A DNA stretch of 64,000 nucleotides from Actinophytocola sp049647105 (GTDB lineage: Bacteria > Actinomycetota > Actinomycetes > Mycobacteriales > Pseudonocardiaceae). A program made the translations under genes and the position numbers. The stretch lies in NCBI RefSeq assembly GCF_049647105.1, contig NZ_JBARWZ010000151.1, positions 15,064 through 79,063 on the forward strand. The letters run 5' to 3'. The notes beneath the pieces were generated by a model. That model saw only the letters and a program-made list of their open reading frames with translations. It searched no databases and was not told the origin of the DNA. This document shows, piece after piece, positions 32,575 through 41,065 of the stretch (positions within the stretch are counted from its first letter, which is position 1; each line of letters begins with the position of its first letter).

Positions 32575-33540
32575 CTAGCCGACGTCCGCGCCTGCCCCGA
32601 ACCGGGCACTGTCGGCAGCGCCGGGGTGTCCGGAACCGCTGGTGGGACGGGGCACGAGGGTCAGGAGCGAAGCCTCGGGCGGGCACGCGAACCGCACGGG
32701 TGCGTACGGCGAGGTCCCGAGGCCGGCCGAGACGTGAAGCCACGTGTGCGCACCCCACCTCGACGCGCCGCGGGCGCGGGTCCGGTCGAGCTGGCAGTTG
32801 GTCACGATGGCGCCGTAGCCGGGCACGCGGAGCTGCCCCCCATGCGTGTGACCGGCCATGACCAGGTCGTACCCGTCGTCGGCGAAGGAGTCGAGGACGC
32901 GAGGTTCCGGGGAGTGGGTGACGCCGAGCCGCAGGGTCGCCGTGCGGTCGGGTTTGCCCGCGATGTCGGAGTAGCGGTCGCGGCGGAGGTGGGGGTCGTC
33001 GACGCCGGCCACGGCGATGGTCTGGCCGTTGACGGCGATGAGGCGGCGCACGTGGGTGAGGTCGTGCCAGCCGCGTTCGACGAGGGCCGCGCGCAGGTCC
33101 CGCCAGGGCAGGGGCACGCCGTGGATGCGCTTCTTCGACTTCGTGATGTACCGGACCGGGTTCTTGGGGCGCGGCGCGTAGTAGTCGTTGCTGCCGAACA
33201 CGAACACGCCGGGCACGTCGAGCAGGGGGGCGAGTGCGCGGACCACCGCGGGGACCGCGTTCTGGTGGGCGAGGTTGTCGCCGGTGTTGACGACGAGGTC
33301 CGGCTCGAGCTCGGCGAGTGCGGCGACCCAGCGCTGCTTGGACGTCTGGCCGGGCGTCATGTGCAGGTCGGAGATGTGCAGGACCTTGAGCGGCCGTGCG
33401 CCTTCCGCGAGCACGGGCAGGGTGGCCTGCCGCAGCGTCCAGTGCCTGCGTTCGATGCCGACGGAGTACGCGAGGGTCGCGGTCCCCACCGCGGTCGCTC
33501 CCAGCGCTGCCCGGCCGATGTTGCGCACAAGGTTACCCAC
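32575..33540 (-). CDS. Metallophosphoesterase, membrane-associated
   Basis: A 321-residue calcineurin-like phosphoesterase, homologous in position to Rv3683 beside ponA2. The dinuclear metal motifs are complete: HISDLHMTPG, NTGDNLAH, FGSNDYY (GNxx variant), VMAGHTHGGQLR. The N-terminus, GRAALGATAVGTATLAYSVG, looks like a membrane anchor or signal. The GTG at 33540 fits family N-termini but has a weak ribosome site. It starts just past the tRNA-Pro gene. The substrate is unknown; phosphoesters of envelope metabolites are likely. Confidence 0.87.
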   Translation of the reverse strand: MGNLVRNIGRAALGATAVGTATLAYSVGIERRHWTLRQATLPVLAEGARPLKVLHISDLHMTPGQTSKQRWVAALAELEPDLVVNTGDNLAHQNAVPAVVRALAPLLDVPGVFVFGSNDYYAPRPKNPVRYITKSKKRIHGVPLPWRDLRAALVERGWHDLTHVRRLIAVNGQTIAVAGVDDPHLRRDRYSDIAGKPDRTATLRLGVTHSPEPRVLDSFADDGYDLVMAGHTHGGQLRVPGYGAIVTNCQLDRTRARGASRWGAHTWLHVSAGLGTSPYAPVRFACPPEASLLTLVPRPTSGSGHPGAADSARFGAGADVG

Positions 33541-33619
33541 GCACCCGAGCCTAGATGTGCCATCTGATGATCGGAAATCGCCGTGAGCGGGATCCCGGCT
33601 GACCAGTAGTGTTCGCGTC

Positions 33620-34090
33620 ATGGCTGACCTCAAGGCACGGCTGCGGACGGACCTGGCCGCGGCCATCAAGTCCCGGGAGACGACCCGTATGGCGGCGTTG
33701 CGCATGGCGCTCACGTCGATCACGACGGAGGAGGTGGCCGGGGACGAGGCCCGCGAGCTTTCTGACGCCGAGGTGGAGACGGTGCTGACCCGCGAGGTGA
33801 AGAAGCGCCGCGAGGCCGCCGAGGCGTTCGCGGGCGCGGGTCGCGTTGAGCAGGCACAGGCGGAGCGGGACGAGGCCGCGGTGCTGATCGACTACCTGCC
33901 GAAGCAGCTGTCGGACGACGAGCTGTCGGCGCTGGTCGCGGACGCGGTGGCCGAGGTGACCGAACAGCTGGGTGAGGCGCCCGGCCAACGCCAGATGGGT
34001 CAGGTGATGAAGGCCGCGAACACGAAGGTGGCCGGCCGCGCCGAGGGTGGCCGGGTGGCGACGGCCGTGAAGGCCCGCCTGCGGAGCTGA
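33620..34090 (+). CDS. GatB/YqeY domain-containing protein
   Basis: A 156-residue protein of the YqeY family, related to the tail domain of GatB, which contacts tRNA. The diagnostic segments are LKARLRTDLAAAIKSRETTRMAALRMAL, IDYLPKQLSDDEL, then GQVMKAANTKVAGRAEGGRVATAVKARL. Its cellular role is not established even where well studied. It is divergent from the metallophosphoesterase and ends in a strong terminator shared with ponA2. Confidence 0.9.
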   Translation: MADLKARLRTDLAAAIKSRETTRMAALRMALTSITTEEVAGDEARELSDAEVETVLTREVKKRREAAEAFAGAGRVEQAQAERDEAAVLIDYLPKQLSDDELSALVADAVAEVTEQLGEAPGQRQMGQVMKAANTKVAGRAEGGRVATAVKARLRS

Positions 34091-34097
34091 CCAGACG

Positions 34098-34141
34098 AAA
34101 GAGGCCGGGGCCCAGTGAGATCGCTGGGCCCCGGCCTCTTT
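34098..34141. terminator. Bidirectional intrinsic terminator
   Basis: A perfect 18-bp stem runs from AAAGAGGCCGGGGCCCAG (34098-34115) to its complement at 34124-34141 around an 8-base loop, with A and T ends suitable for both directions. It lies between yqeY and the end of ponA2. Confidence 0.93.
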
Positions 34142-34146
34142 GCGGG

Positions 34147-36690
34147 TCAGCCGCCGCCGGGTCTGCCGCCCGGCGGGTTGCCGCCGCCGGGACCCGGGGG
34201 TCCGCCGCCACCACTCGGTGGCGGGGTGCCCCCGCTGGGTGGCGGTGGCCCACCGCTCGGCGGCGGGGCGGGTTGCTCGGTCTGGGCGGGCGGGACGTAG
34301 CCGGTGCTCACGTAGATCGTGATGGTGGCGCCGGGGATCGTCGCGCCGCGTGGGCTCTGGTTGACGACCGTGCCCTTCGGGTCGGAGCGGTTGGTCCGCT
34401 TGACCGCCACCTTGTAGCCGGCTTGTTGCAGTGTCGCCATGGCGTCGCCCTCGCTGCTGCCGACGACGTTCGGCACGCGGCTCTCCGGTCCGCCGTCGAG
34501 GTAGCGGGGGTCGCCGGGTGGCAGCGGCACGGCCGGTGCGTCGCCGTGGATCTGGCCCATGGCCTCGAACCACGTTCTCGCCGGGGCCCGGCCGCCGAAG
34601 ATGGATCCGCTGCCGCACAGGCGTGGGGGCACGCCCGACGCCTGCCCGTCACAGATCGGCCTCGGTCTCGGTCCGTCGTTGAAGGTCATCGTCGACGCCG
34701 CCAGCTGCGGGGTGGCGCCGACGAACGCGGCCGACTTGTAGTCCTGCGTCGTGCCGGTCTTGCCGAGCATCGGGCGGGTCCAGCCGAACGACCGCGCGGC
34801 ACCCGCCGATGTGCCGCTTCCGGTGTCGTCCTTGCTCATGCCCTGCGCGAGCGAGTTCGCGAGCGGCTCGGCGACGGCCTGCTCGCACGGCTCCTCGTAC
34901 TTGGTGATGTCGAGCTTCTTGCCGTTGCGGTCCAGCACCTCGACCAGCGGCGTCGGCGGGCACCACACGCCACCGCTCATGATCGTCGCCGCGACGTTCG
35001 ACATCTCCAGCGTGCTCACCGGCGCCGGGCTGAGAGTGAACGACGCGCGCCCGGGGTAGCCGTTGGGCCTGGGCCGGAAGTACTGGTTCTGCGTCTGGGT
35101 TTCCTCTTCGCGGCTCCCGGCGGGGTCCGGCGTCTTGCCGTTCATGTTGGTCGCCATGGTCTCGCGCAGGCCGAGCCTGCTCGCCATGTCGACCACCAGG
35201 TCCATGCCGATCGTCTCTTCCAGGATCACGAACCCGGTGTTCGGCGACGTCGCGAGCGCTTGCTGCAGCGTCATCTGCTTCGGGTAGCCCTCGCTGGCGT
35301 TCGACAGGCAGTACTTGCGGTTGTCACCGTCGTTCGGCGCGTCGGTGCGGGGGCACTTCTTGGCGCCACCGCTGAACGTGTTCGACGTGTGGGAGCTCGG
35401 CGTCTGGATGACGTGGTTGATGCCACCGCCCTTCTCCAGGTACGCGGCCGCGGTGAAGATCTTGTACGTCGACCCGGCGCCGAACTTGTTCATCACGCCG
35501 TACGGGTAGGAGATGGTGGTCTGGCCCGCGTCGCCGTTGAGGCCGTAGTCGCGGTTGGCGACGAGCGCGACCACCTCGTGTCTGGTCTTGCCTGGCCGGA
35601 CGATCGACATCGTGTTGGCGATGCCCTCGGTGCTCTTCGGTACCTGGTGCTCGACGGCGGCCTTCGCGATCTGCGTGGCCCGCGCGTCGAACGTGGTCTT
35701 GATCGTGTACCCGCCGGAGTACAACTGGTCCTCGGAGAACATCCCGATCTTCAACAGGTAGTCCTCGACGTACTGGCAGAAGAAGCCGTACTTCGGGCCC
35801 GCGCCGACGCAGTTGGCCGGCGGACGGTCCGGTCCGTTCGGCTGGACGCCGAGCGGCTCCTTCTTCGCCGCCTCCGCGTCCTCCTTGGACAGCCGGTTCG
35901 TCTCGACCATCGTGTCGATCACCCGGTTGCGCCGCTTCAGGGTCTGGTCGGCGCGCTTCCACGGGTTGTAGAGGCTCGGGTTGTTGACCATCCCGGCGAG
36001 CATCGCGGACTGGCTGACCGTCAGCTTGTCCGGCGTCGTGTGGAAGTAGGCGTGCGCGGCCGCGCCGACGCCGAACACCCGGTCGGTGAACTCGACGACG
36101 TTGAGGTAGCCGGTCAGGATCTCCTCTTTGGACATCTTCTGCTCGAGCTGGATCGAGAGGCGCGCCTCGCGCAGCTTGCGGGTGATGCTCTGCTCCTGCG
36201 CCCGCTGCCGCCCGATCTCCTTCTCCGGGTCCTCCTCGGCACCCTCCTGGTCCCGGTAGACCACGTTGATCAGGTAGTTCTTGACGTACTGCTGTGTGAG
36301 CGTCGACGCGCCCTGCGTGTCACTCGACGACGAGTTGCTGATCGCGGCACGGATGGTGCCCTTCCAGTCCACGCCGTGGTGCTCGTAGAAGCGGCGGTCC
36401 TCGATCGAGATCACCGCCGCCTTCATGATCGGCGAGATCTGGCCGGAGGTCACCGGCAACCGGTACTGGTTGTAGAGGTAGGCGATGTCGTTGCCCTGCG
36501 AGTCCGTGATCCGCGTGATCAGCGGTGGATCGGTGGCGACGAGATCCGCGGAGACACTGTCGATCGTGTCGCTCGCGCGGTTGGACGCCACGCCAAGGGC
36601 GCCGACGACGGGGAAGAGCATTCCCGCCATCAGGACACCGGCCAGCAGGCACAGGCCGAACATCTTCAGCAGACCGTCTCCGACTCGCAC
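34147..36690 (-). CDS. ponA2: Bifunctional class A penicillin-binding protein with PASTA domain
   Basis: An 847-residue peptidoglycan synthase. After an N-terminal membrane anchor comes a glycosyltransferase family 51 domain (SIEDRRFYEHHGVDWKGTIRAA). The transpeptidase follows with SxxK in GAGSTYKIFTA, SPN in ATSPNTGF, and KTG in GKTGTTQDY. A single PASTA repeat follows (VPNVVGSSEGDAMATLQQAG), and then a Pro/Gly-rich tail. Position beside whiB4, the ArsA pair and the metallophosphoesterase matches PonA2 of M. tuberculosis. The GTG at 36690 has a weak ribosome site. Confidence 0.93.
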   Translation of the reverse strand: MRVGDGLLKMFGLCLLAGVLMAGMLFPVVGALGVASNRASDTIDSVSADLVATDPPLITRITDSQGNDIAYLYNQYRLPVTSGQISPIMKAAVISIEDRRFYEHHGVDWKGTIRAAISNSSSSDTQGASTLTQQYVKNYLINVVYRDQEGAEEDPEKEIGRQRAQEQSITRKLREARLSIQLEQKMSKEEILTGYLNVVEFTDRVFGVGAAAHAYFHTTPDKLTVSQSAMLAGMVNNPSLYNPWKRADQTLKRRNRVIDTMVETNRLSKEDAEAAKKEPLGVQPNGPDRPPANCVGAGPKYGFFCQYVEDYLLKIGMFSEDQLYSGGYTIKTTFDARATQIAKAAVEHQVPKSTEGIANTMSIVRPGKTRHEVVALVANRDYGLNGDAGQTTISYPYGVMNKFGAGSTYKIFTAAAYLEKGGGINHVIQTPSSHTSNTFSGGAKKCPRTDAPNDGDNRKYCLSNASEGYPKQMTLQQALATSPNTGFVILEETIGMDLVVDMASRLGLRETMATNMNGKTPDPAGSREEETQTQNQYFRPRPNGYPGRASFTLSPAPVSTLEMSNVAATIMSGGVWCPPTPLVEVLDRNGKKLDITKYEEPCEQAVAEPLANSLAQGMSKDDTGSGTSAGAARSFGWTRPMLGKTGTTQDYKSAAFVGATPQLAASTMTFNDGPRPRPICDGQASGVPPRLCGSGSIFGGRAPARTWFEAMGQIHGDAPAVPLPPGDPRYLDGGPESRVPNVVGSSEGDAMATLQQAGYKVAVKRTNRSDPKGTVVNQSPRGATIPGATITIYVSTGYVPPAQTEQPAPPPSGGPPPPSGGTPPPSGGGGPPGPGGGNPPGGRPGGG

Positions 36691-36925
36691 GGGGGCCAGC
36701 GTACGCGGGATCCAAATGCCCCTCTGTTACCCGACGGAGTTATTGACTTTCTGTAACGCCTGTGCACCCGGTCGTTCTCATGGGAACCGGTGGGCCCTAG
36801 AGTCCGTCAACGTCTCAAACGACATGAGCCGGGCAGGGCGACCACAAAGGTGGCCGGCCGCTGGCACCCCGGGGCCGAAGGGGGGACCCGGGGGATGAGG
36901 TCGAGACGAGGTAGGGGCGGGGGTT

Positions 36926-37243
36926 ATGCAGCAGATGGAACACATGGAACAGGCCGACTGGCGAGTCAACGCGTCGTGCCGCAACGAGGACCCGGACGGG
37001 CTGTTCGTCCGCGGCAAGGAGCAGCGCAAGGCCAAGCTGGTGTGCATCGCGTGCCCGGTGCGCACGGAGTGTCTCGCCGAGGCACTGGACGGCCGGATCG
37101 AGTTCGGCGTCTGGGGCGGGATGACTGAGCGTGAGCGACGGGCTCTACTCCGTCGCCGCCCGGACGTCACGTCCTGGCACGAACTGCTGACCGAGGCCAA
37201 GCGCCAGCACTCCGACGAAGACGAGGATGTCCGCGTCGGCTAG
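36926..37243 (+). CDS. whiB4: WhiB family iron-sulfur regulator (WhiB4-like)
   Basis: A 105-residue WhiB protein. Four Cys ligands (one in VNASCRN, three in VCIACPVRTEC) hold a [4Fe-4S] cluster that senses O2 or NO. The GVWGGMTERERR turn and the basic RRALLRRRP tail bind DNA. Synteny with ponA2 and the ArsA pair supports WhiB4. The start used is ATG 36926; 36935 is an alternative. In mycobacteria WhiB4 controls antioxidant and envelope genes; the same is inferred here. It is transcribed divergently from ponA2, with about 235 bp between. Confidence 0.9.
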   Translation: MQQMEHMEQADWRVNASCRNEDPDGLFVRGKEQRKAKLVCIACPVRTECLAEALDGRIEFGVWGGMTERERRALLRRRPDVTSWHELLTEAKRQHSDEDEDVRVG

Positions 37244-37292
37244 ATCCAGCCCAGGACACGGCGGCACACTGCCGCCGGTCCTGGCGGGTCTC

Positions 37293-38429
37293 CTAATCCC
37301 GGGGCGGCGAACCAGCCAGCTGCTCGCCGATGGTGCGCAGGCCCGACAGGTCGTGTACGTCCGACGGCATGGCGGGCACGCTGACCGATGGCACGCTCGG
37401 GTGCGCCTTGGTGAACCTGGCCAGCAGCCTGCGTTCGCGCAGCCGGACGGCCACCCGGTCCGCGTGCAGGCGGAGCACCGCGGCCGCGAGCGGCGACTCG
37501 CCCTTCGCGTCGAGCCCGTCGGCGGCCGCGATCGCCTTGGCGGCGGGCAGCTGCGCCAGCACCGGGTGCGTCCGGTTGATCACGAGCCCGGCGAGCGGCA
37601 TCGACTCGGACGCCAGCCGCTCCACGAAGTAGCTCGCCTCCCGCAGCGCGTCCGGCTCCGGCGAGGCCACCACCACGAACGACGTGCCCGACGAGCGCAG
37701 CAGCTCGTAGGTCTTGCGGGCCCGCTGCTTGAAACCACCGAACATGGAGTCGAAGGCCTGCACGAACGCCGACGCGTCGGCCAGCAGCTGCCCGCCCACG
37801 ATGGTCGACACGGCCTTCGCGAACAGCATCACCCCGGCGCCGACGACCTTGCGGATGCCCCAGCCGCCACCGCGGGCGGGCCCGGACAGCAGGCGGATCA
37901 TCCGGCCGTCCAGCGCGGAGGACATGCGCTGCGGCGCGTCGAGGAAGTCCAGCGCTGACCGGCTCGGCGGGGTGTCGACGATGATCAGGTCCCATCGGCC
38001 CTCGTTCGCGAGCTGGCCCAGCTTCTCCATCGCCATGTACTCCTGCGTGCCGGAGAACGACGTGGAGATCGTCTTGTAGAACGGGTTGGCGAGCACCTCC
38101 TGCGCCCGCTTCTCACCCGCGTGCCCCAGCACCATGTCGTCGAAGGTGCGGCGCATGTCGAGCATCATCGCCGAGAGCTGGCCGGACGGCTCGAACCCGT
38201 CGACCTCCACCTCTCTCGGGGTGTTGCCCAGCTCGCGCAGCCCGAGCGCCTGCGCGAGGCGTCGCGCCGGGTCGATGGTCAGCACCACGGTCTTGCGGCC
38301 GCGTTCCGCGGCACGCACCGCGATGGCCGCGGCCGTGGTGGTCTTGCCGACGCCACCGGAGCCGCAGCAGACGATCACCTGGATGTCAGGGTTGTCGATC
38401 AGCGAGTCGACGTCGAGCCGCTCGGTCAT
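37293..38429 (-). CDS. ArsA/GET3-like anion-transporting ATPase (second of a pair)
   Basis: A 378-residue P-loop NTPase of the ArsA/GET3 family, matching Rv3680. The deviant Walker A is CCGSGGVGKTTTAAA, the switch lies in TIDPARRLAQALGL, and LIIVDTPPS follows as switch II. The ATG overlaps the stop of the upstream ATPase as ATGA, so the two form a stable pair. The mycobacterial pair forms a complex needed for handling envelope or glycerol-nitrate-related stress; the exact client is unclear. Not an arsenite pump: no arsB or arsR is nearby. Confidence 0.87.
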   Translation of the reverse strand: MTERLDVDSLIDNPDIQVIVCCGSGGVGKTTTAAAIAVRAAERGRKTVVLTIDPARRLAQALGLRELGNTPREVEVDGFEPSGQLSAMMLDMRRTFDDMVLGHAGEKRAQEVLANPFYKTISTSFSGTQEYMAMEKLGQLANEGRWDLIIVDTPPSRSALDFLDAPQRMSSALDGRMIRLLSGPARGGGWGIRKVVGAGVMLFAKAVSTIVGGQLLADASAFVQAFDSMFGGFKQRARKTYELLRSSGTSFVVVASPEPDALREASYFVERLASESMPLAGLVINRTHPVLAQLPAAKAIAAADGLDAKGESPLAAAVLRLHADRVAVRLRERRLLARFTKAHPSVPSVSVPAMPSDVHDLSGLRTIGEQLAGSPPRD

Positions 38430-39430
38430 CGCACCCCCTGCTCGACCATGGTCTCGGCCAGCTCGTACAGCGCGGCGGTGTCGACGCCATCGTTGATGTC
38501 GGGCAGCTCGACGGCGGGCAGGTCCACCTCGGCGATCTGTTCGCGGGCGTTCTGCTCGGCCAGCACCCGGATCGCGTGCTCGACGGTCTCCCCGACCAGG
38601 CCGTCCAGGTCCTCCTCGGACAGGTCCAGCCCGGCGGAGGTGAGCCCGTTGCGGACCCGGGACGCGTCGACGCGGCCACCCGCGGCGGGTGTCACGGAAC
38701 GGGTGGGCAGGCGGGGCGGGCGCACCCGGTTGAGGAACACCACCCCCGGCCGCAGGTCCGCGCCGTCCAGCTCGGTGATCGCCTCGATGGTCTCGCGGAC
38801 CGGCATCTCCTCGAGCAGCGTGACCAGGTGCACCGCGGTGTCGCCGGAGTGCAGCAGCCGGACCACACCATCGCTCTGGCCCTTGATCGGGCCGACCTTC
38901 GCCAGCTCCGCCATGGCCTTGGTGACGTCGAGGAACTTCACGATCCGGCCGGTCGGCGGCGCGTCCAGCACCACCGCGTCGTACCTGTGCCGCCCGTTCT
39001 CGTCGGTGCGGCCGACGGTCTCCTTGACCTTGCCGGTCAGCAGCACGTCCCGCAGGCCGGGCGCGAGGGTGGTGGCGAACTCGATCGCGCCCATCCTGCG
39101 CAGCGTCCGGCCCGCGAAGCCCAGGTTGTAGAACATCGCGAAGTACTCGAGCAGCGCCTCTTCCGCGTCCACGTGCAGTGCGCGGACCTCGCCGCCGCCC
39201 GGCGCGGACGCGATCCTGCGCTCCTCGTAGGGCAGCGGGTTGGTGTCGAACAGCTGGGCGATGCCCTGGCGGCCCTCGACCTCGATCAGCAGCACCCGGC
39301 GCCCGCCCGTGGCCAGCGCGAGCGCCAGCGCGGCGGCGATCGTGGTCTTGCCGGTGCCACCCTTGCCCGTGACCACGTGCAGCCGCGCCCGTGCGACCTG
39401 GTCGGTCCAACCGACAACGGGAGTGCTCAC
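38426..39430 (-). CDS. ArsA/GET3-like anion-transporting ATPase (first of a pair)
   Basis: A 334-residue NTPase, matching Rv3679. The deviant Walker A, VVTGKGGTGKTTIAAALA, includes the signature Lys, and the later VVLDAPPTGRIVKFLDV is switch II. It is shorter than its partner and lacks part of the C-terminal lobe. The start is a GTG with no strong ribosome site. It is translated first in the operon and couples to the next gene by ATGA, so a heteromeric complex is likely. Confidence 0.87.
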   Translation of the reverse strand: MSTPVVGWTDQVARARLHVVTGKGGTGKTTIAAALALALATGGRRVLLIEVEGRQGIAQLFDTNPLPYEERRIASAPGGGEVRALHVDAEEALLEYFAMFYNLGFAGRTLRRMGAIEFATTLAPGLRDVLLTGKVKETVGRTDENGRHRYDAVVLDAPPTGRIVKFLDVTKAMAELAKVGPIKGQSDGVVRLLHSGDTAVHLVTLLEEMPVRETIEAITELDGADLRPGVVFLNRVRPPRLPTRSVTPAAGGRVDASRVRNGLTSAGLDLSEEDLDGLVGETVEHAIRVLAEQNAREQIAEVDLPAVELPDINDGVDTAALYELAETMVEQGVR

Positions 39431-39476
39431 GTTTTCAGGGTAAGTGGACGGATACGACCAGCGCTCACGAACCGGC

Positions 39477-39728
39477 TCAACTAGCGAGCATCATCACGGT
39501 CACGGCGCCGCCGACCACGACCACGACGCCCCACGCGATGCCGGCGGGCAGCACGAGCAGCACCAGCCCGACCAGGATCACGAGGACCACGAGCGAGATC
39601 GCCCCGGCCACCGCGACGTCGGCGCCGGTCGCGCCGCGCCGCTCGCGCACCTTCGCCATCGTGAGCAGCATCAGCACGATCCCGGCCACCGCCAGCAGTG
39701 CGCCCGCTATCAGCCGCCAACCCTCCAC
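39477..39728 (-). CDS. Small membrane protein
   Basis: An 83-residue protein with three hydrophobic stretches (WRLIAGALLAVAGIVLMLLT, GAISLVVLVILVGLVLLVLP, IAWGVVVVVGGAVTVMML). It has no known family. The GTG at 39728 (or 39737) has a weak ribosome site. It is divergent from the DUF4177 gene. Its existence is supported mainly by consistent membrane topology. Confidence 0.5.
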   Translation of the reverse strand: MEGWRLIAGALLAVAGIVLMLLTMAKVRERRGATGADVAVAGAISLVVLVILVGLVLLVLPAGIAWGVVVVVGGAVTVMMLAS

Positions 39729-39768
39729 GCGGCACACCGTACCGGGGTGGCGGCTAGAGTCGCGGACC

Positions 39769-39924
39769 ATGACCAAGTGGGAGTACGCCACGGTGCCGCT
39801 GCTGATCCACGCGACCAAGCAGATCCTCGACCAGTGGGGCGAGGACGGCTGGGAGCTCGTCACCGTCCTGCCAGGGCCGACCGGGGAACAGATGGTTGCC
39901 TATCTGAAGCGGCCCAAGTCGTGA
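39769..39924 (+). CDS. DUF4177 domain-containing small protein
   Basis: A 51-residue protein, the counterpart of Rv3678A. MTKWEYATVPLLIHATKQIL and WGEDGWELVTVLPG match the DUF4177 pattern (KWEY..., WGxxGWELV). Its stop overlaps the ridA start as GTGA, so it is co-translated with it. The function is unknown. Confidence 0.85.
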   Translation: MTKWEYATVPLLIHATKQILDQWGEDGWELVTVLPGPTGEQMVAYLKRPKS

Positions 39925-40379
39925 CCTGGTCGGGCCGCCTCGGGAGCCTGGGCATCGAGCTGCCGCCGGTGCCTGCGCCCGCGGGCGCCTACGTGCCCGC
40001 GGTCCGGTCCGGCAACCTCGTGTTCACGGCGGGCCAGGTGCCGTTCGTCGACGGGAAGATCGCCGCGACCGGCAAGGTCGGCCGCGAGATCAGCCCCGAG
40101 GAGGCCAAGGCGCACGCCCGCACGTGCGCGCTGAACGCGCTGGCCGCCGTCGACCAGCTGGTCGGCATCGACAAGGTGTCGCGGGTCGTCAAGGTCGTCG
40201 GGTTCGTCGCTTCCGCGGAGGGCTTCACCGGCCAGCCCGCGGTCCTCAACGGTGCGTCCGAGCTGCTCGGCGAGGTGTTCGGGGACGCGGGGCAGCACGT
40301 CCGGTCCGCGGTCGGGGTCGCCGAGCTGCCGCTCGGCGTGCCGGTCGAGGTGGAGCTGACGGTGGAGATCGGCTTTTAG
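39921..40379 (+). CDS. RidA family protein
   Basis: A 152-residue RidA/YjgF family protein, the counterpart of Rv3678c. GNLVFTAGQVPFVDGKI, EEAKAHARTCALNALAAV and VRSAVGVAELPLGVPVEVEL are the family landmarks. It is longer than the 130-residue archetype and may lack the catalytic Arg at the standard position, so it need not be an enamine/imine deaminase. It is a trimer in the family and acts in the cytosol. It overlaps the DUF4177 gene. Confidence 0.88.
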   Translation: MTWSGRLGSLGIELPPVPAPAGAYVPAVRSGNLVFTAGQVPFVDGKIAATGKVGREISPEEAKAHARTCALNALAAVDQLVGIDKVSRVVKVVGFVASAEGFTGQPAVLNGASELLGEVFGDAGQHVRSAVGVAELPLGVPVEVELTVEIGF

Positions 40380-40392
40380 GGGAGAGAGCGTC

Positions 40393-41010
40393 ATGACCGA
40401 GGTGGACGAGCGCGACGAAGCGTGTCACGAACTGCTGCTCCGGTTCGCCGGGCGGCTGCCCGACCGTCAGCTGTGGCGGCTGCGTGACTGGCTCGCGGGT
40501 GGCGCCATCGACGCGCTGGCCCGCGCGCTGCCGCTGACGTTGCTCAGAGAACGTGTCGCGATCACAGCGCGTGAATCCATGCTGCTCAACGCGGCCCTGC
40601 TCGATGCCGGAGCGGACGCGGGACGGCTTCACGCCGTGCCCTGGGTGGACCAAATCGACGAAGTCGACTACACATTCACCACGGAGTCGCCCGATCGGGT
40701 GAATTCGGGGGACTCCGACGCAGTAGTGCTCGGGGCGGTACTCCATGGTCGCCCCGAGTTGGTCGACGTGCGTGGGAGCTGGCGACGGCACCGATCAGGG
40801 GTGGGACCGGCCACCAGGATCGTGCTCGTCACGGCATCGACGGGCTGCGCTCGGTTGACCGGGGAGCTGCAGCGCGTGCTGCGTGCTCTTGGTACGCACG
40901 AGCCGGGCGTCGAGGTCATGCCGGAGGGCATCGACCTCCCGCCCTATCACCGTGCGGCACTGGCGGCTTCCGAGCCGCTGCTGCCCGGGGTGATCGTGCA
41001 CCAGGGGTGA
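40393..41010 (+). CDS. Hypothetical protein, shorter of two tandem paralogues
   Basis: A 205-residue protein with no family I know. Its N-terminus (CHELLLRFAGRLPDRQLWRLRDWLAGGAIDALARALP) shares a plan with the next gene's (HDLLLALAGRLDDDALADARQM). Both end this domain with a VEVMxxGxxxxxYHREA-like turn (here GIDLPPYHRAALA). It follows ridA by 13 bp, so it may be in the same operon. The role is unknown. It is not in the mycobacterial locus. Confidence 0.65.
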   Translation: MTEVDERDEACHELLLRFAGRLPDRQLWRLRDWLAGGAIDALARALPLTLLRERVAITARESMLLNAALLDAGADAGRLHAVPWVDQIDEVDYTFTTESPDRVNSGDSDAVVLGAVLHGRPELVDVRGSWRRHRSGVGPATRIVLVTASTGCARLTGELQRVLRALGTHEPGVEVMPEGIDLPPYHRAALAASEPLLPGVIVHQG

Positions 41011-41065
41011 GCCTGCTCCCCAGCACAAGCCGTCGATGCCGACGAGAGCTGGGAAGGAGCCGACC

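Noticed and set aside
34273..36756. A long open frame on the plus strand of 827 codons opposite ponA2
   Set aside because: It is a GC-rich antisense shadow of the well-supported penicillin-binding protein, rich in Arg and without any recognisable domain or ribosome site.
37293..39430. An arsenic-resistance operon
   Set aside because: The two ATPases are ArsA-like by fold only. No arsR, arsB, arsC or arsD is present, and the context is the ponA2-whiB4 locus.
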